64,000 nucleotides of DNA from Nibrella viscosa (GTDB taxonomy: Bacteria > Bacteroidota > Bacteroidia > Cytophagales > Spirosomataceae): the NCBI RefSeq assembly GCF_039541875.1, contig NZ_BAABHB010000014.1, positions 142,502 to 206,501 of the forward strand, written 5' to 3'. Below the pieces are notes generated by a model that saw nothing but the letters and a program-made list of their open reading frames with translations, was not told where the DNA came from and searched no databases. Position numbers and translations under genes: made by a program. Positions within the stretch are counted from its first letter, which is position 1. Each line of letters starts with the position of its first letter. This document shows positions 15,421 through 23,682 of this stretch, one piece after another.

Positions 15421-16077
15421 ATGCACACATTCACCGAAGAAAACTACCTGAAAACCATTTATAACCTGGCGGGGCGGCAGGAAGGTGAGGTTAGCACGAA
15501 CTCGCTGGCCGAGATGACAGCAACGCGGGCCGCTTCTGTATCTGATATGCTGAAGCGGCTTTCCGAAAAGCAGTTGATTCATTACAAAAAATACCAGGGG
15601 GTACGGCTTACCGAGGAAGGAGAACGGCTGGCCCTAAAAGTTATTCGCCGGCACCGGCTCTGGGAGGTTTTTCTGGTGGAAAAGCTGGGCTTCGGCTGGG
15701 ATGAGGTTCACGTTATTGCCGAAGAACTGGAGCATGTCCGCTCCGACGAACTGGTAGAGCGGCTGGATGCTTACTTAGGTTACCCGCAGTTTGATCCTCA
15801 CGGTGACCCCATTCCGACCCCGGCCGGGCAGATGCCCGCTACGGCTTACTGCAAACTATCGGAGGTGGACGTAGCTGAGCGGGTGCGGATTATGGGCGTA
15901 CTCGAACACTCTCCGGAGTTCCTGCAGCACCTCGACCGTATGGGGCTTACCTTAGGCAGTGAGGTCTGCCTCCAGGAAATCAGTCACTTCGATAAGTCGG
16001 TACAGGTACAGATTAATCAGGAAAAATCGTTATTCATCAGCCACGAGGTGGCCAGAAATCTATTAGTTAGTCGATAG
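15421..16077 (+). CDS. DtxR/MntR family metal-dependent transcriptional regulator
   Basis: A 218-residue iron/manganese-dependent repressor. The N-terminal winged helix (residues 1-60: EENYLKTIYNL, AEMTATRAASVSDMLKRLSEK) is followed by the dimerisation/metal domain (RRHRLWEVFLVEKLGF, AEELEHVRSDELVERL) and a C-terminal FeoA/SH3-like domain (about 145-218). The EELEH motif has Glu where DtxR has Cys102, as in Mn-sensing MntR. The first ligand position (DtxR Met10, MntR Asp8) is Asn8 here. Together with mntH and the shared operator, this supports manganese control. The stop codon lies inside the following heptad repeat. Confidence 0.92.
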   Translation: MHTFTEENYLKTIYNLAGRQEGEVSTNSLAEMTATRAASVSDMLKRLSEKQLIHYKKYQGVRLTEEGERLALKVIRRHRLWEVFLVEKLGFGWDEVHVIAEELEHVRSDELVERLDAYLGYPQFDPHGDPIPTPAGQMPATAYCKLSEVDVAERVRIMGVLEHSPEFLQHLDRMGLTLGSEVCLQEISHFDKSVQVQINQEKSLFISHEVARNLLVSR

Positions 16078-16164
16078 TCGTCAGTCAATAGTCTATAGTG
16101 GCTTCGCTTGTAGCAGAAATCCGGGTACGGGTACTATTGACTAATGACTATCGACCATTGACTG
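16068..16164 (+). repeat. Heptad-repeat inverted array overlapping the mntR-like gene's 3' end
   Basis: The left arm has TAGTCGA (16068), TAGTCGT (16075), CAGTCAA (16082) and TAGTCTA (16089). The right arm has TTGACTA (16137), ATGACTA (16144), TCGACCA (16151) and TTGACTG (16158). The arms pair imperfectly over about 25 bp around an unrelated 40-base loop. The regulator's stop codon TAG (16075-16077) is the first triplet of a heptamer and its last codons are also repeat sequence. The array ends 13 bases before the next start codon. Confidence 0.85.
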
Positions 16165-16177
16165 TCATTGATTATAC

Positions 16178-17254
16178 ATGAAACTTCTCGATTGGTATAT
16201 TTTCAAGCGTTTCCTGCAAACGTATATTTTCGTGGTGCTGGTGATTGTGCTGGTGGTCTGCGTGATTGACTACACGGAAAAAGTGGATGACTTTCACCAC
16301 CATAATGCTCCGATGAGTAAGATTCTGATTGACTACTATCTGAATTTTATTCCGTACTGGGCCAACACTATCAGTCCGCTAATGGTGTTCATCGCTACTG
16401 TTTTTATGACCTCCCGGCTGGCGTCGCGGACCGAAATTATTGCCATCCTCAGCAGTGGTGTCAGCTTTATGCGTTTTTTGGTGCCGTATGTTTTAGGTGC
16501 GGTTTTGCTAAGCGTAGTTACCTATTACCTGGTCAACTATGTAATTCCGCAGGCCAACAAGGTCCGGATTGCGTTTGAACTGCAATATGTAAAAGATCAG
16601 TTTACCTACACCGGCCGCAATGTACACCTGAAAATTGCGCCCAATATATACGCTTATCTGGAGAGTTATAATAACCTGACCAATACCGGCTACAAGTTTA
16701 CGCTGGAGGAGGTAGCCGGTAACGAACTCCGGCAGAAACTCTCGGCCGACCGCATTGAATGGGACACCCAGAAAGGCAAATGGGCGCTGTATGACTATAA
16801 AATCAGGGCTATCGACGGTATACACGAGACGCTGACCCCCGGTACCCGTATGGATACCACACTGAACCTCAAACCGTCTGACTTTGACAGTGATTACAGC
16901 CTCTTCGAGACGTTTACGCTGCCGGAGCTGAACAACTACATTTCGCTGCTCCAAAGCCGGGGGGCCGATGGCGTGGAGACCTACCTGCTGGAGAAATACT
17001 CCCGCACTACCCGGCCGTTTGCCATTATAATTCTGTCGGTCATCGGGGTTATTCTATCGGCGCGGAAAAGTCGCCGGGGGGTAGGCTGGCAGGTAGCGCT
17101 CGGTTTCTTTCTGGCATTTGCCTATCTGTTGTTTTTTATGCTCGCCAAAGGGGTTGCCGAATCAGGTAACCTGAATCCGATGCTGGCGGTCTGGTTGCCA
17201 AACATTATTTTTGCGGCCATAGGGCTGCTCCTATACCATACCATTCCGCGCTGA
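16178..17254 (+). CDS. LptF/LptG family (YjgP/YjgQ) permease
   Basis: A 358-residue membrane protein of the LptF/LptG family, which forms the inner-membrane part of the LptBFG lipopolysaccharide extractor. Three N-terminal helices (from LDWYIFKRFLQTYIFVVLVI on) are followed by a periplasmic beta-jellyroll domain (about residues 125-275), then three C-terminal helices (FAIIILSVIGVILSAR, VALGFFLAFAYLLFFML, and the last to residue 358). Which of F or G it represents cannot be decided. It is preceded by the heptad array and followed by an EamA gene on the same strand. Confidence 0.9.
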   Translation: MKLLDWYIFKRFLQTYIFVVLVIVLVVCVIDYTEKVDDFHHHNAPMSKILIDYYLNFIPYWANTISPLMVFIATVFMTSRLASRTEIIAILSSGVSFMRFLVPYVLGAVLLSVVTYYLVNYVIPQANKVRIAFELQYVKDQFTYTGRNVHLKIAPNIYAYLESYNNLTNTGYKFTLEEVAGNELRQKLSADRIEWDTQKGKWALYDYKIRAIDGIHETLTPGTRMDTTLNLKPSDFDSDYSLFETFTLPELNNYISLLQSRGADGVETYLLEKYSRTTRPFAIIILSVIGVILSARKSRRGVGWQVALGFFLAFAYLLFFMLAKGVAESGNLNPMLAVWLPNIIFAAIGLLLYHTIPR

Positions 17255-17329
17255 CCGGCGAGCTTACAGCTGACCGTCACTGCCTGAGCATGCCGCAGGT
17301 AATGGAGTAGCGCGGAATCACTACTGATT

Positions 17330-18283
17330 ATGACCCAACAAGTAAGCAGTAAACCCGCGCTGTCGGATTACCTGCATCTTCACTTTCTGGTGGTGATCTG
17401 GGGGTTTACGGCCATTCTCGGATTGTTGCTTGAGCCGCTGGAAGCCCCGGCTCTGGTTGTGTATCGGACGTTGTTATCGGCGCTGGGGCTGGGTGTCGTG
17501 CTGTACATCCGGCGGCAATCTGTGCAGCTCCGGGCATCGGTCCAGTGGCGACTGATCGGCACGGGGGCGTTGATGGCTCTACATTGGATAGCTTTCTTTG
17601 GCGCTGCCCGGCTGGCCAATGCCTCGGTTTGTCTGGCGGGTATGGCTACCGGATCGCTGTGGACCAGCCTGCTGGAGCCCCTGTTTCTGCGTCGGCGCAT
17701 CCGGGCGGTAGAGGTGCTGCTGGGAGGCATCGTTATGGCGGGGCTTTACGTCATTTTCCGGTTTGAGTTCGACCGCATGGCGGGTTTGCTAATGGCCATC
17801 TTCTCGGCCATGCTGGCAGCGGTATTTACCATCATCAATAGTCGGTTTACTCAACGGTACAATGCCCTTACAATCTCTTTTTACGAAATGATTGGGGCTT
17901 TTGGTACATCGCTGCTTTTTTTGCTGCTGTATTTGGGGGTCAATCCCGAAAATCGGGTCTGGACGGCAGACCGGCTGGTGCCCGAATCGGCAACGCAGTG
18001 GCTCTGGCTGGCGGTCCTGGCGTTTGTCTGTACCGTGTACGCCTATACGGCGGCTGTGCAGTTAATGCGTAAGTTTACGGCCTATGCCGTGAACCTGACG
18101 GTTAATCTGGAGCCCGTATATGGTATCGTTCTCGCTTTTCTGGTGTTTGGCGAACGCGAGCGCATGACGGCGGGCTTCTACATCGGTACGCTGGTCATAC
18201 TCGGTGCCGTGTTGCTTTACCCCTGGTTGACTACAAATCTGACCAAACGAAAAAAAGTACCGGTACTTCCGGGTACGGAGTAG
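17330..18283 (+). CDS. EamA/DMT family transporter
   Basis: A 317-residue protein with ten hydrophobic segments in two EamA repeats (residues about 15-145 and 155-300), for example LHFLVVIWGFTAILGLLL and NLEPVYGIVLAFLVFGERE near the end. The latter is the classic EamA C-terminal signature. DMT carriers move metabolites, amino acids or, in the ArnE/F branch, lipid-linked sugars. The next gene starts 25 bases downstream, so it may belong to the glycosyltransferase unit that follows. Confidence 0.85.
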   Translation: MTQQVSSKPALSDYLHLHFLVVIWGFTAILGLLLEPLEAPALVVYRTLLSALGLGVVLYIRRQSVQLRASVQWRLIGTGALMALHWIAFFGAARLANASVCLAGMATGSLWTSLLEPLFLRRRIRAVEVLLGGIVMAGLYVIFRFEFDRMAGLLMAIFSAMLAAVFTIINSRFTQRYNALTISFYEMIGAFGTSLLFLLLYLGVNPENRVWTADRLVPESATQWLWLAVLAFVCTVYAYTAAVQLMRKFTAYAVNLTVNLEPVYGIVLAFLVFGERERMTAGFYIGTLVILGAVLLYPWLTTNLTKRKKVPVLPGTE

Positions 18284-18308
18284 CGTTTAGCCGCAAATCG
18301 CATAGAGA

Positions 18309-19772
18309 ATGGTATCTCAGGAAAACAAAATAACGAACCAGCAGACTTCTTTACCGGCGCTGATTGTGGCGCTGTTCATTCTCGGTTGTTTTGCCGTGAC
18401 AGTTATCCTGTTATCGGTGCTGGCATTTTACAATCATCCCTCACCGGTAGATGATTACTGCTTTGCCGATACGGCCATCCGGTATGGCTACTGGCAGGCT
18501 CAGATCTATTACTACAATGGGTGGTCGGGGCGTTTTTTTCAGAATTTCCTGGTTCACGGCGGACCCCTGACGTTCGGATGGCGGGGTGGGTATGTTGTTT
18601 TTCCGATTGGTATGCTGCTGCTGCTTTTTGGCAGTTCCTACTACTTATACCGGCAGCTTACCCGCTCTCAGTATCCGGCCCGTGCCGCAGCGCTCATAGC
18701 GGGTGCGTTCATGGTTTTGTACATCACCGATTTGTATAGTGTGCCGGAATTTCTGTACTGGTACACGGGACTGGCCTGCTACAGTCTGTCGTGCCTGTTT
18801 ATTATAATGCTAATCGGCTTGTTTATACGGCATGACCAGCAGACGTTTGGGTTGTCGTGGCCGCTGCTGCTGGCCGAGAGCCTCCTGATTGTAGGAATTA
18901 TAGGCTCCAGCGAGACCAGTATGGTTATGGTTATGTCGTTCCTGGCAATGGTCGGGCTGTGTTTTATCCTGTACCGCCGAACAATTCCTGTTGCCTGGAT
19001 ACTCCTGATGGTTGTAGCAGGTATTGCCTGTTACTTTCTGATTAAAGCGCCGGGTAATTATATTCGGCTCAATGGCAACGAAGGAAGACAGGAGGTGCTG
19101 GCCTCCTTAAAATCGTCGGTCCGTTATGGGGTTACCTATCTGTTGCATCAGTTTCTGAAAACGCCCCTGCTGCCGCTGACCCTGCTGTACCTGCCTGTTG
19201 CTTACCGGTTGAGCAGTGCCCGGAGTCAGGTACAACACTATTTTGCGCTGCATCCGCTGCTGTCGGTAGGCTATTGGGTGGCGGCTGTACTGGCCACTAT
19301 CTTTTTGCACTTTTTGGCCGTGGGTATACCGCCCGTAATGCGGGTGCAAAATACGACAAACATGATTTTTCTGCTGGGCTGGTTTTACAATGTGACCGTT
19401 GCCCTCCGCCTTGTCCGGTCATCAATCGGCTCATTTTCATTACTTACGCAGTATAGCTGGCCTTTGGTACTGGTAGCTACCGTATGGGGGGGACTATCTT
19501 TCGTTACTAACGACAATATAAAAACGCTGGCGAGTGATCTGATGAGTGGGCGTGCCCGGCAGTATGACCAGGCCATGACCCGGCGGTACGAGATTCTGGC
19601 CGCCAGTCGGAACGATACGCTTGCGCTGGATCCGCTGCCGGTAAGGCCGGTTTCGTTAATGCTGGAAGACGTCCGAACAAACCCCGAGCACCTCTGGAAT
19701 CGCTGCTGGGCCAATTACTTCGACCATAAAGCTGTTTTCTTAGATGACCTCTCAACGAATAAACGTCAGTAG
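18309..19772 (+). CDS. GT-C-like polytopic membrane protein (DUF6056-like)
   Basis: A 487-residue protein with about ten to twelve transmembrane helices. After the first helix comes a short loop with NHPSPVDDYCFADTAIRYG, an acidic DD motif placed like the catalytic loop of GT-C glycosyltransferases, followed by YYNGWSGRFFQNFLVHGGP. The hydrophilic tail begins at about residue 400. I cannot name a donor or acceptor; the family resemblance (DUF6056) is from memory of similar Bacteroidota proteins. Its end overlaps the next gene by 29 bases, which suggests coupled translation. Confidence 0.6.
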   Translation: MVSQENKITNQQTSLPALIVALFILGCFAVTVILLSVLAFYNHPSPVDDYCFADTAIRYGYWQAQIYYYNGWSGRFFQNFLVHGGPLTFGWRGGYVVFPIGMLLLLFGSSYYLYRQLTRSQYPARAAALIAGAFMVLYITDLYSVPEFLYWYTGLACYSLSCLFIIMLIGLFIRHDQQTFGLSWPLLLAESLLIVGIIGSSETSMVMVMSFLAMVGLCFILYRRTIPVAWILLMVVAGIACYFLIKAPGNYIRLNGNEGRQEVLASLKSSVRYGVTYLLHQFLKTPLLPLTLLYLPVAYRLSSARSQVQHYFALHPLLSVGYWVAAVLATIFLHFLAVGIPPVMRVQNTTNMIFLLGWFYNVTVALRLVRSSIGSFSLLTQYSWPLVLVATVWGGLSFVTNDNIKTLASDLMSGRARQYDQAMTRRYEILAASRNDTLALDPLPVRPVSLMLEDVRTNPEHLWNRCWANYFDHKAVFLDDLSTNKRQ

Positions 19773-21558
19773 GGTAATGCGGGAGCCTGTACCTGGAGAA
19801 ACCGGTATACCGTTTTCACGACGGCTTGTTTGGGTTTATGCGCTAATTGGCATTCCCCCGCTGGTCCTTATCTGGCTAGGCTACCGGTATACGGTTAATG
19901 TTCCCTGGTATGATGATGTTGAATCGTTCACAGGATTCCTGCTGGAGTATCTGAACGCGTCGACCTGGACAGATAAGCTTTCGGTTGTTCTGAGGCCTGT
20001 TAATGAATACCGGATTGTTTTTGCCCGGCTGCTAACGCTGCTTACGTATCTGGCGACCGGCACCCTTGATTTTCGGATTCTGATAGCCGGCGGATTACTT
20101 TGCCTGATTGGTACCTGGGCGTTGTTTGTGTGGGTGTTTGTCAGGAACCGGGTACCGCTGCTGTACCTGATTCCGTTATCCTTGCTGATTTTTCAGCCTC
20201 AGTTCTACCTAACCACCTTTTGGGCAATAACCGGTCTGCAGCATCAGCCCGTTGTATTTTTCTGCTTTCTGTCTCTTTACCTGCTGGCCGGCCGGAACCT
20301 GCGGTACAACCTGATGCCGGCTCTGTTGCTGGCCATTGTTGCCACCTTTACCAACGGGAACGGTATGTTTATCTGGTTTGCCGGCTTAGGGATACTGCTG
20401 CTTCAGGTCCGGTTCAGTGCTGCCATTGCCTGGATACTAACCGGCATACTGAGTATGGCCGCCTACTTTACCGGGTTCACCACTCAGGGAAATGAATCCG
20501 GTCCGATTTATGCCTACTCGCATCCTCTGGAAACGCTACTGGCTTTTTTTACCTTCATCGGTGGCTTGTTCGACTTTATGCCCTATAGCCCACTACGACC
20601 AAGAGTGGTGCTCCCCATTATTGCCGGCTTTTTTATAACTACCTGGCTCCTTTTCTGGTTCAGCAGTTTACTGCTCCGCCCCGCCAACACACCGCTGGTA
20701 CTCAACTGGCGTATAGTTCGGGAGCGGCTGTCGCTTATTAATACTACCGAAATGTTTTTGGTGGGCTGTATGCTTTATTTACTTACCACTGCTGTTATCA
20801 TAGCGGTATTTCGGCTGCGGTTCGGTTTTCCTGTTATGCTGATTAGCAACTATAAAATTTATCCAACTCTGTTTCTGGTACTGGCGTATAGCATGTATGT
20901 CTTTAGTCCGCTTCGACGCAAGGCCAGGCCGGGTCGGCAAATGGCAATCATCCTGGGTGCGAGTGGCCTTATTTCGGTATTATCGTACTGGCAGTATACT
21001 CCGCTGGTGATTGAACGCCGGAAAATTATTCTGTCGATGATGGTAAACCAGGTGCACAATGGCTTCGGCCTTAGTACCTTACCAGGAACACCCTTTGCCG
21101 GTTTTGTGGCCGGTATAATGGACCAGTCTGTCGCCAGAAAGCTGTATACCTATCCGCAGGATTCGTTTACGACCCAACTCAGCTCGGCCCTGGCTCAGCC
21201 GACCGCCCGGCAACAGATTCCTGTAGAAATTTCTTACGACCCCGAGTACTTTGTCGTTAAAAATGATACCGTGTCGTTCCCCAAGGCTGTGGCCTGGTCG
21301 CGGGATGCCGGCTTGTTTGTGCGCGTGTATTCACCCAGTCTGAACCTGCTGTTTAAGGCAGAACCGAACCCAAATCTGGGGCTTGCCGGATTCAGCTGGT
21401 ACGAGAGGGGCTTTGGTGTAGGCATTCCCCGGCCTATGCTATTTGGCGCAGACTCGTGCTCGGTTCAGTTGGTTCGTGTAAACGACGGAATTATGACGAC
21501 TTATCAGGCTACACAGAAGATAAAGCCTGATACAGCTATACCAGGAGCCGGAAAATAA
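19744..21558 (+). CDS. GT-C-like polytopic membrane protein
   Basis: A 604-residue protein with about ten to eleven transmembrane helices, again with an early acidic pair in the first outside loop (VNVPWYDDVESFTGFLLEYL, residues about 52-71) followed by RPVNEYRIVFARLL. This fits a GT-C-type glycosyltransferase using a polyprenyl-phosphate sugar (inference). The C-terminal 170 residues are a soluble domain, probably periplasmic. It overlaps the preceding GT-C-like gene and is followed 90 bases later by a GtrB-like enzyme, which would supply the lipid-linked sugar. Confidence 0.6.
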   Translation: MTSQRINVSRVMREPVPGETGIPFSRRLVWVYALIGIPPLVLIWLGYRYTVNVPWYDDVESFTGFLLEYLNASTWTDKLSVVLRPVNEYRIVFARLLTLLTYLATGTLDFRILIAGGLLCLIGTWALFVWVFVRNRVPLLYLIPLSLLIFQPQFYLTTFWAITGLQHQPVVFFCFLSLYLLAGRNLRYNLMPALLLAIVATFTNGNGMFIWFAGLGILLLQVRFSAAIAWILTGILSMAAYFTGFTTQGNESGPIYAYSHPLETLLAFFTFIGGLFDFMPYSPLRPRVVLPIIAGFFITTWLLFWFSSLLLRPANTPLVLNWRIVRERLSLINTTEMFLVGCMLYLLTTAVIIAVFRLRFGFPVMLISNYKIYPTLFLVLAYSMYVFSPLRRKARPGRQMAIILGASGLISVLSYWQYTPLVIERRKIILSMMVNQVHNGFGLSTLPGTPFAGFVAGIMDQSVARKLYTYPQDSFTTQLSSALAQPTARQQIPVEISYDPEYFVVKNDTVSFPKAVAWSRDAGLFVRVYSPSLNLLFKAEPNPNLGLAGFSWYERGFGVGIPRPMLFGADSCSVQLVRVNDGIMTTYQATQKIKPDTAIPGAGK

Positions 21559-21648
21559 GTAACTGATGAGCCGACCACTGAATAAATCTACCAGCGGGAC
21601 GCATGGGTTCTTCCAGGAACTCTATATTTTTGTTGGTACACAAACTGA

Positions 21649-22653
21649 TTGAAGGCTTTGTTGAACGTTCCACAGATATCTATTATAGCTCCGCTCTACA
21701 ACGAGAGTGAATCATTCCCTCATCTGATTCAGCGGCTGAATGCACTGATGGATTCATCAGATCTGACCATTGAGATTGTTTTGATAGATGATGGGAGCCG
21801 CGACAATACAGCCGTGCTGATGCAGCAACTGGCACTTACCGACGAGCGCTATCATTGTGTATTCCTATCGCGCAATTACGGCCATCAGACGGCCCTGAGC
21901 GCTGGTTTGGCGGCAGCCAGAGGAACGGAGGCCGTTATGGTTATTGATGGAGACCTGCAGGACCCCCCCGAATTATTATCGGAATTTTACAGGCATTATC
22001 AGGAGGGGTACGATGTCGTATATGCGGTCCGGAAGCAGCGTAAAGAAGGCTGGTTTAAGCGAATGGCGTATTTTATGTTCTACCGGATCCTGCGCACGAT
22101 TTCTTATATTGATATTCCGCTGGACAGTGGCGACTTTTCGCTGATCAGCCGCCGGGTGCTGAACGTACTAAACCGGATGCCTGAAGAAAGTCGGTATATC
22201 CGGGGTATGCGGACCTGGATCGGCTTTAAGCAGATTGGCGTTCCCTACGAGCGAAGCGGCCGCGTTGCCGGCAGCCCCAAATACTCGTTCAAGATGCTGT
22301 GGCGGCTGGCTTATAACGGGATTTTCAATTTTAGCGAAGCCCCCATCAGCTTTATTACCCGATTGGGCATATTTGCCATTTCCATTGCCGTGCTTTACCT
22401 GGGGGTTACACTGGTAAAACGCTTCGCTTTTGGTCATGTACCGGAGGGCTTCACCGCCTTGCTGTTTATCATAATCTGGTTTAGTGGCGTTCAGTTGGTA
22501 GCGCTCGGGATTATTGGCGAGTATGTGTTACGAATTTTCTTTCAGGTAAAGGGCCGACCGCTGTTTGTGGTGAAAGACGAGATAGTAGACGGACAGTTTA
22601 CCGCTACTTCCAGACACTCCTTTGCCACGACCCAGGCTCCACAAGCAATATGA
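21649..22653 (+). CDS. GtrB/DPM-like polyprenyl-phosphate glycosyltransferase (GT2)
   Basis: A 334-residue GT2 enzyme with two C-terminal transmembrane helices. Motifs: SIIAPLYNESESFP, EIVLIDDGSRDNT, LSRNYGHQTALSAGL, MVIDGDLQDPPELL (the DxD region) and VPYERSGRVAGSPKYSFKML. This set defines the GtrB/ArnC/DPM group, which transfers a sugar from a nucleotide to undecaprenyl phosphate at the cytoplasmic face. The codon before TTG 21649 is TGA in frame and no ATG lies nearby, so a TTG start is required. A TATTTTTG -7 box is at 21625-21632. It converges on moxR with only 27 bases between them. Confidence 0.88.
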   Translation: MKALLNVPQISIIAPLYNESESFPHLIQRLNALMDSSDLTIEIVLIDDGSRDNTAVLMQQLALTDERYHCVFLSRNYGHQTALSAGLAAARGTEAVMVIDGDLQDPPELLSEFYRHYQEGYDVVYAVRKQRKEGWFKRMAYFMFYRILRTISYIDIPLDSGDFSLISRRVLNVLNRMPEESRYIRGMRTWIGFKQIGVPYERSGRVAGSPKYSFKMLWRLAYNGIFNFSEAPISFITRLGIFAISIAVLYLGVTLVKRFAFGHVPEGFTALLFIIIWFSGVQLVALGIIGEYVLRIFFQVKGRPLFVVKDEIVDGQFTATSRHSFATTQAPQAI

Positions 22654-22680
22654 GCACTACCACCTGGTCTGGTTACCCAC

Positions 22681-23655
22681 CTACCGGGGCACCTCGATCC
22701 GGTGAACAAGCTGCCCGATTACCTCATCGGCGGTGCCACCTTCCATTTCGCGTTCGGGTGTGAGCAGCACCCGATGGCGCAGCACCGGCGTGGCCAATTC
22801 CTGCACATCTTCCGGCGTTATAAAGTCCCGATTCCGTAGGGTGGCCAGAGCTTTGGCGCTGTTCAGCAGCGCTACGGCTGCCCTTGGTGAAGCGCCCAGG
22901 TACAAGGCTTTGTTGGCGCGGGTGCTGCGGACAATCTGGGCGATGTAGTCAAACAGTTTATCTTCAACATGCACCTGGTGTACCTTCAGGCGCAGCGCCT
23001 GCAGTTGTTCGGCGGAGAGCACGGGCCGAATAGCCGCTACGGCATCCGTCAGGTTCCGGCGGGCGTGGTGCCCCTTCAGAATATCTATTTCCTCCTGCGG
23101 CTCGGGGTAGCCGATCACCACTTTAAACAGAAACCGGTCGAGTTGTGCTTCCGGCAGGCGGTAGGTACCTTCCTGCTCGATGGGATTTTGGGTGGCCAGC
23201 ACCAGAAACGGCTCGGCCATTGGGTAGGTGGTGCCGTCGTAGGTGATCTGCCGCTCCTCCATCACTTCAAACAGGGCCGACTGCGTCTTAGCCGGTGCCC
23301 GGTTGATCTCGTCGATCAGCACGACATTGGCGAAAATGGGTCCCTGCTTGAACTCAAAGTCGGACAGCTTGGGGTTGAAAACCGACGTACCCAGCACATC
23401 CGACGGCATCAGGTCGGGCGTAAACTGAATGCGGCTGAAGTCGACCGAGAGGGTCTTCGCCAGTAGCTTGGCCGTCAGGGTTTTGGCAACCCCCGGTACG
23501 CCTTCCAGTAGTACGTGGCCATCGGCCAGCAGGGCCGTCAGGAGCAAATCAATCGGCTGGTGCTGCCCGACGATCACCTTGCCGACTTCGGCCCGGATGG
23601 TGTCGATAGCGGTTTTCAGGTCGTTTAAATCCAGGCGAGTTTCAAAAGGAGTCAT
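22681..23655 (-). CDS. MoxR family AAA+ ATPase
   Basis: A 324-residue MoxR ATPase: Walker A GVPGVAKT (residues about 55-62), Walker B VLIDEINRAPAKTQSALFEVMEE, sensor 1 ATQNPIEQEGTYRLPEAQLDRF, and a C-terminal lid with ATLRNRDFITPEDVQELATP. MoxR proteins act as chaperones, often with a vWA partner, to mature or insert metal or envelope proteins. It is the last gene of a five-gene minus-strand operon. The DUF58 (vWA) gene that commonly follows MoxR in related operons is absent: the convergent glycosyltransferase gene ends 27 bases away. Confidence 0.93.
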   Translation of the reverse strand: MTPFETRLDLNDLKTAIDTIRAEVGKVIVGQHQPIDLLLTALLADGHVLLEGVPGVAKTLTAKLLAKTLSVDFSRIQFTPDLMPSDVLGTSVFNPKLSDFEFKQGPIFANVVLIDEINRAPAKTQSALFEVMEERQITYDGTTYPMAEPFLVLATQNPIEQEGTYRLPEAQLDRFLFKVVIGYPEPQEEIDILKGHHARRNLTDAVAAIRPVLSAEQLQALRLKVHQVHVEDKLFDYIAQIVRSTRANKALYLGASPRAAVALLNSAKALATLRNRDFITPEDVQELATPVLRHRVLLTPEREMEGGTADEVIGQLVHRIEVPR

Positions 23656-23682
23656 CGTTAGGCATAAACGCAGTTAGGGCGT

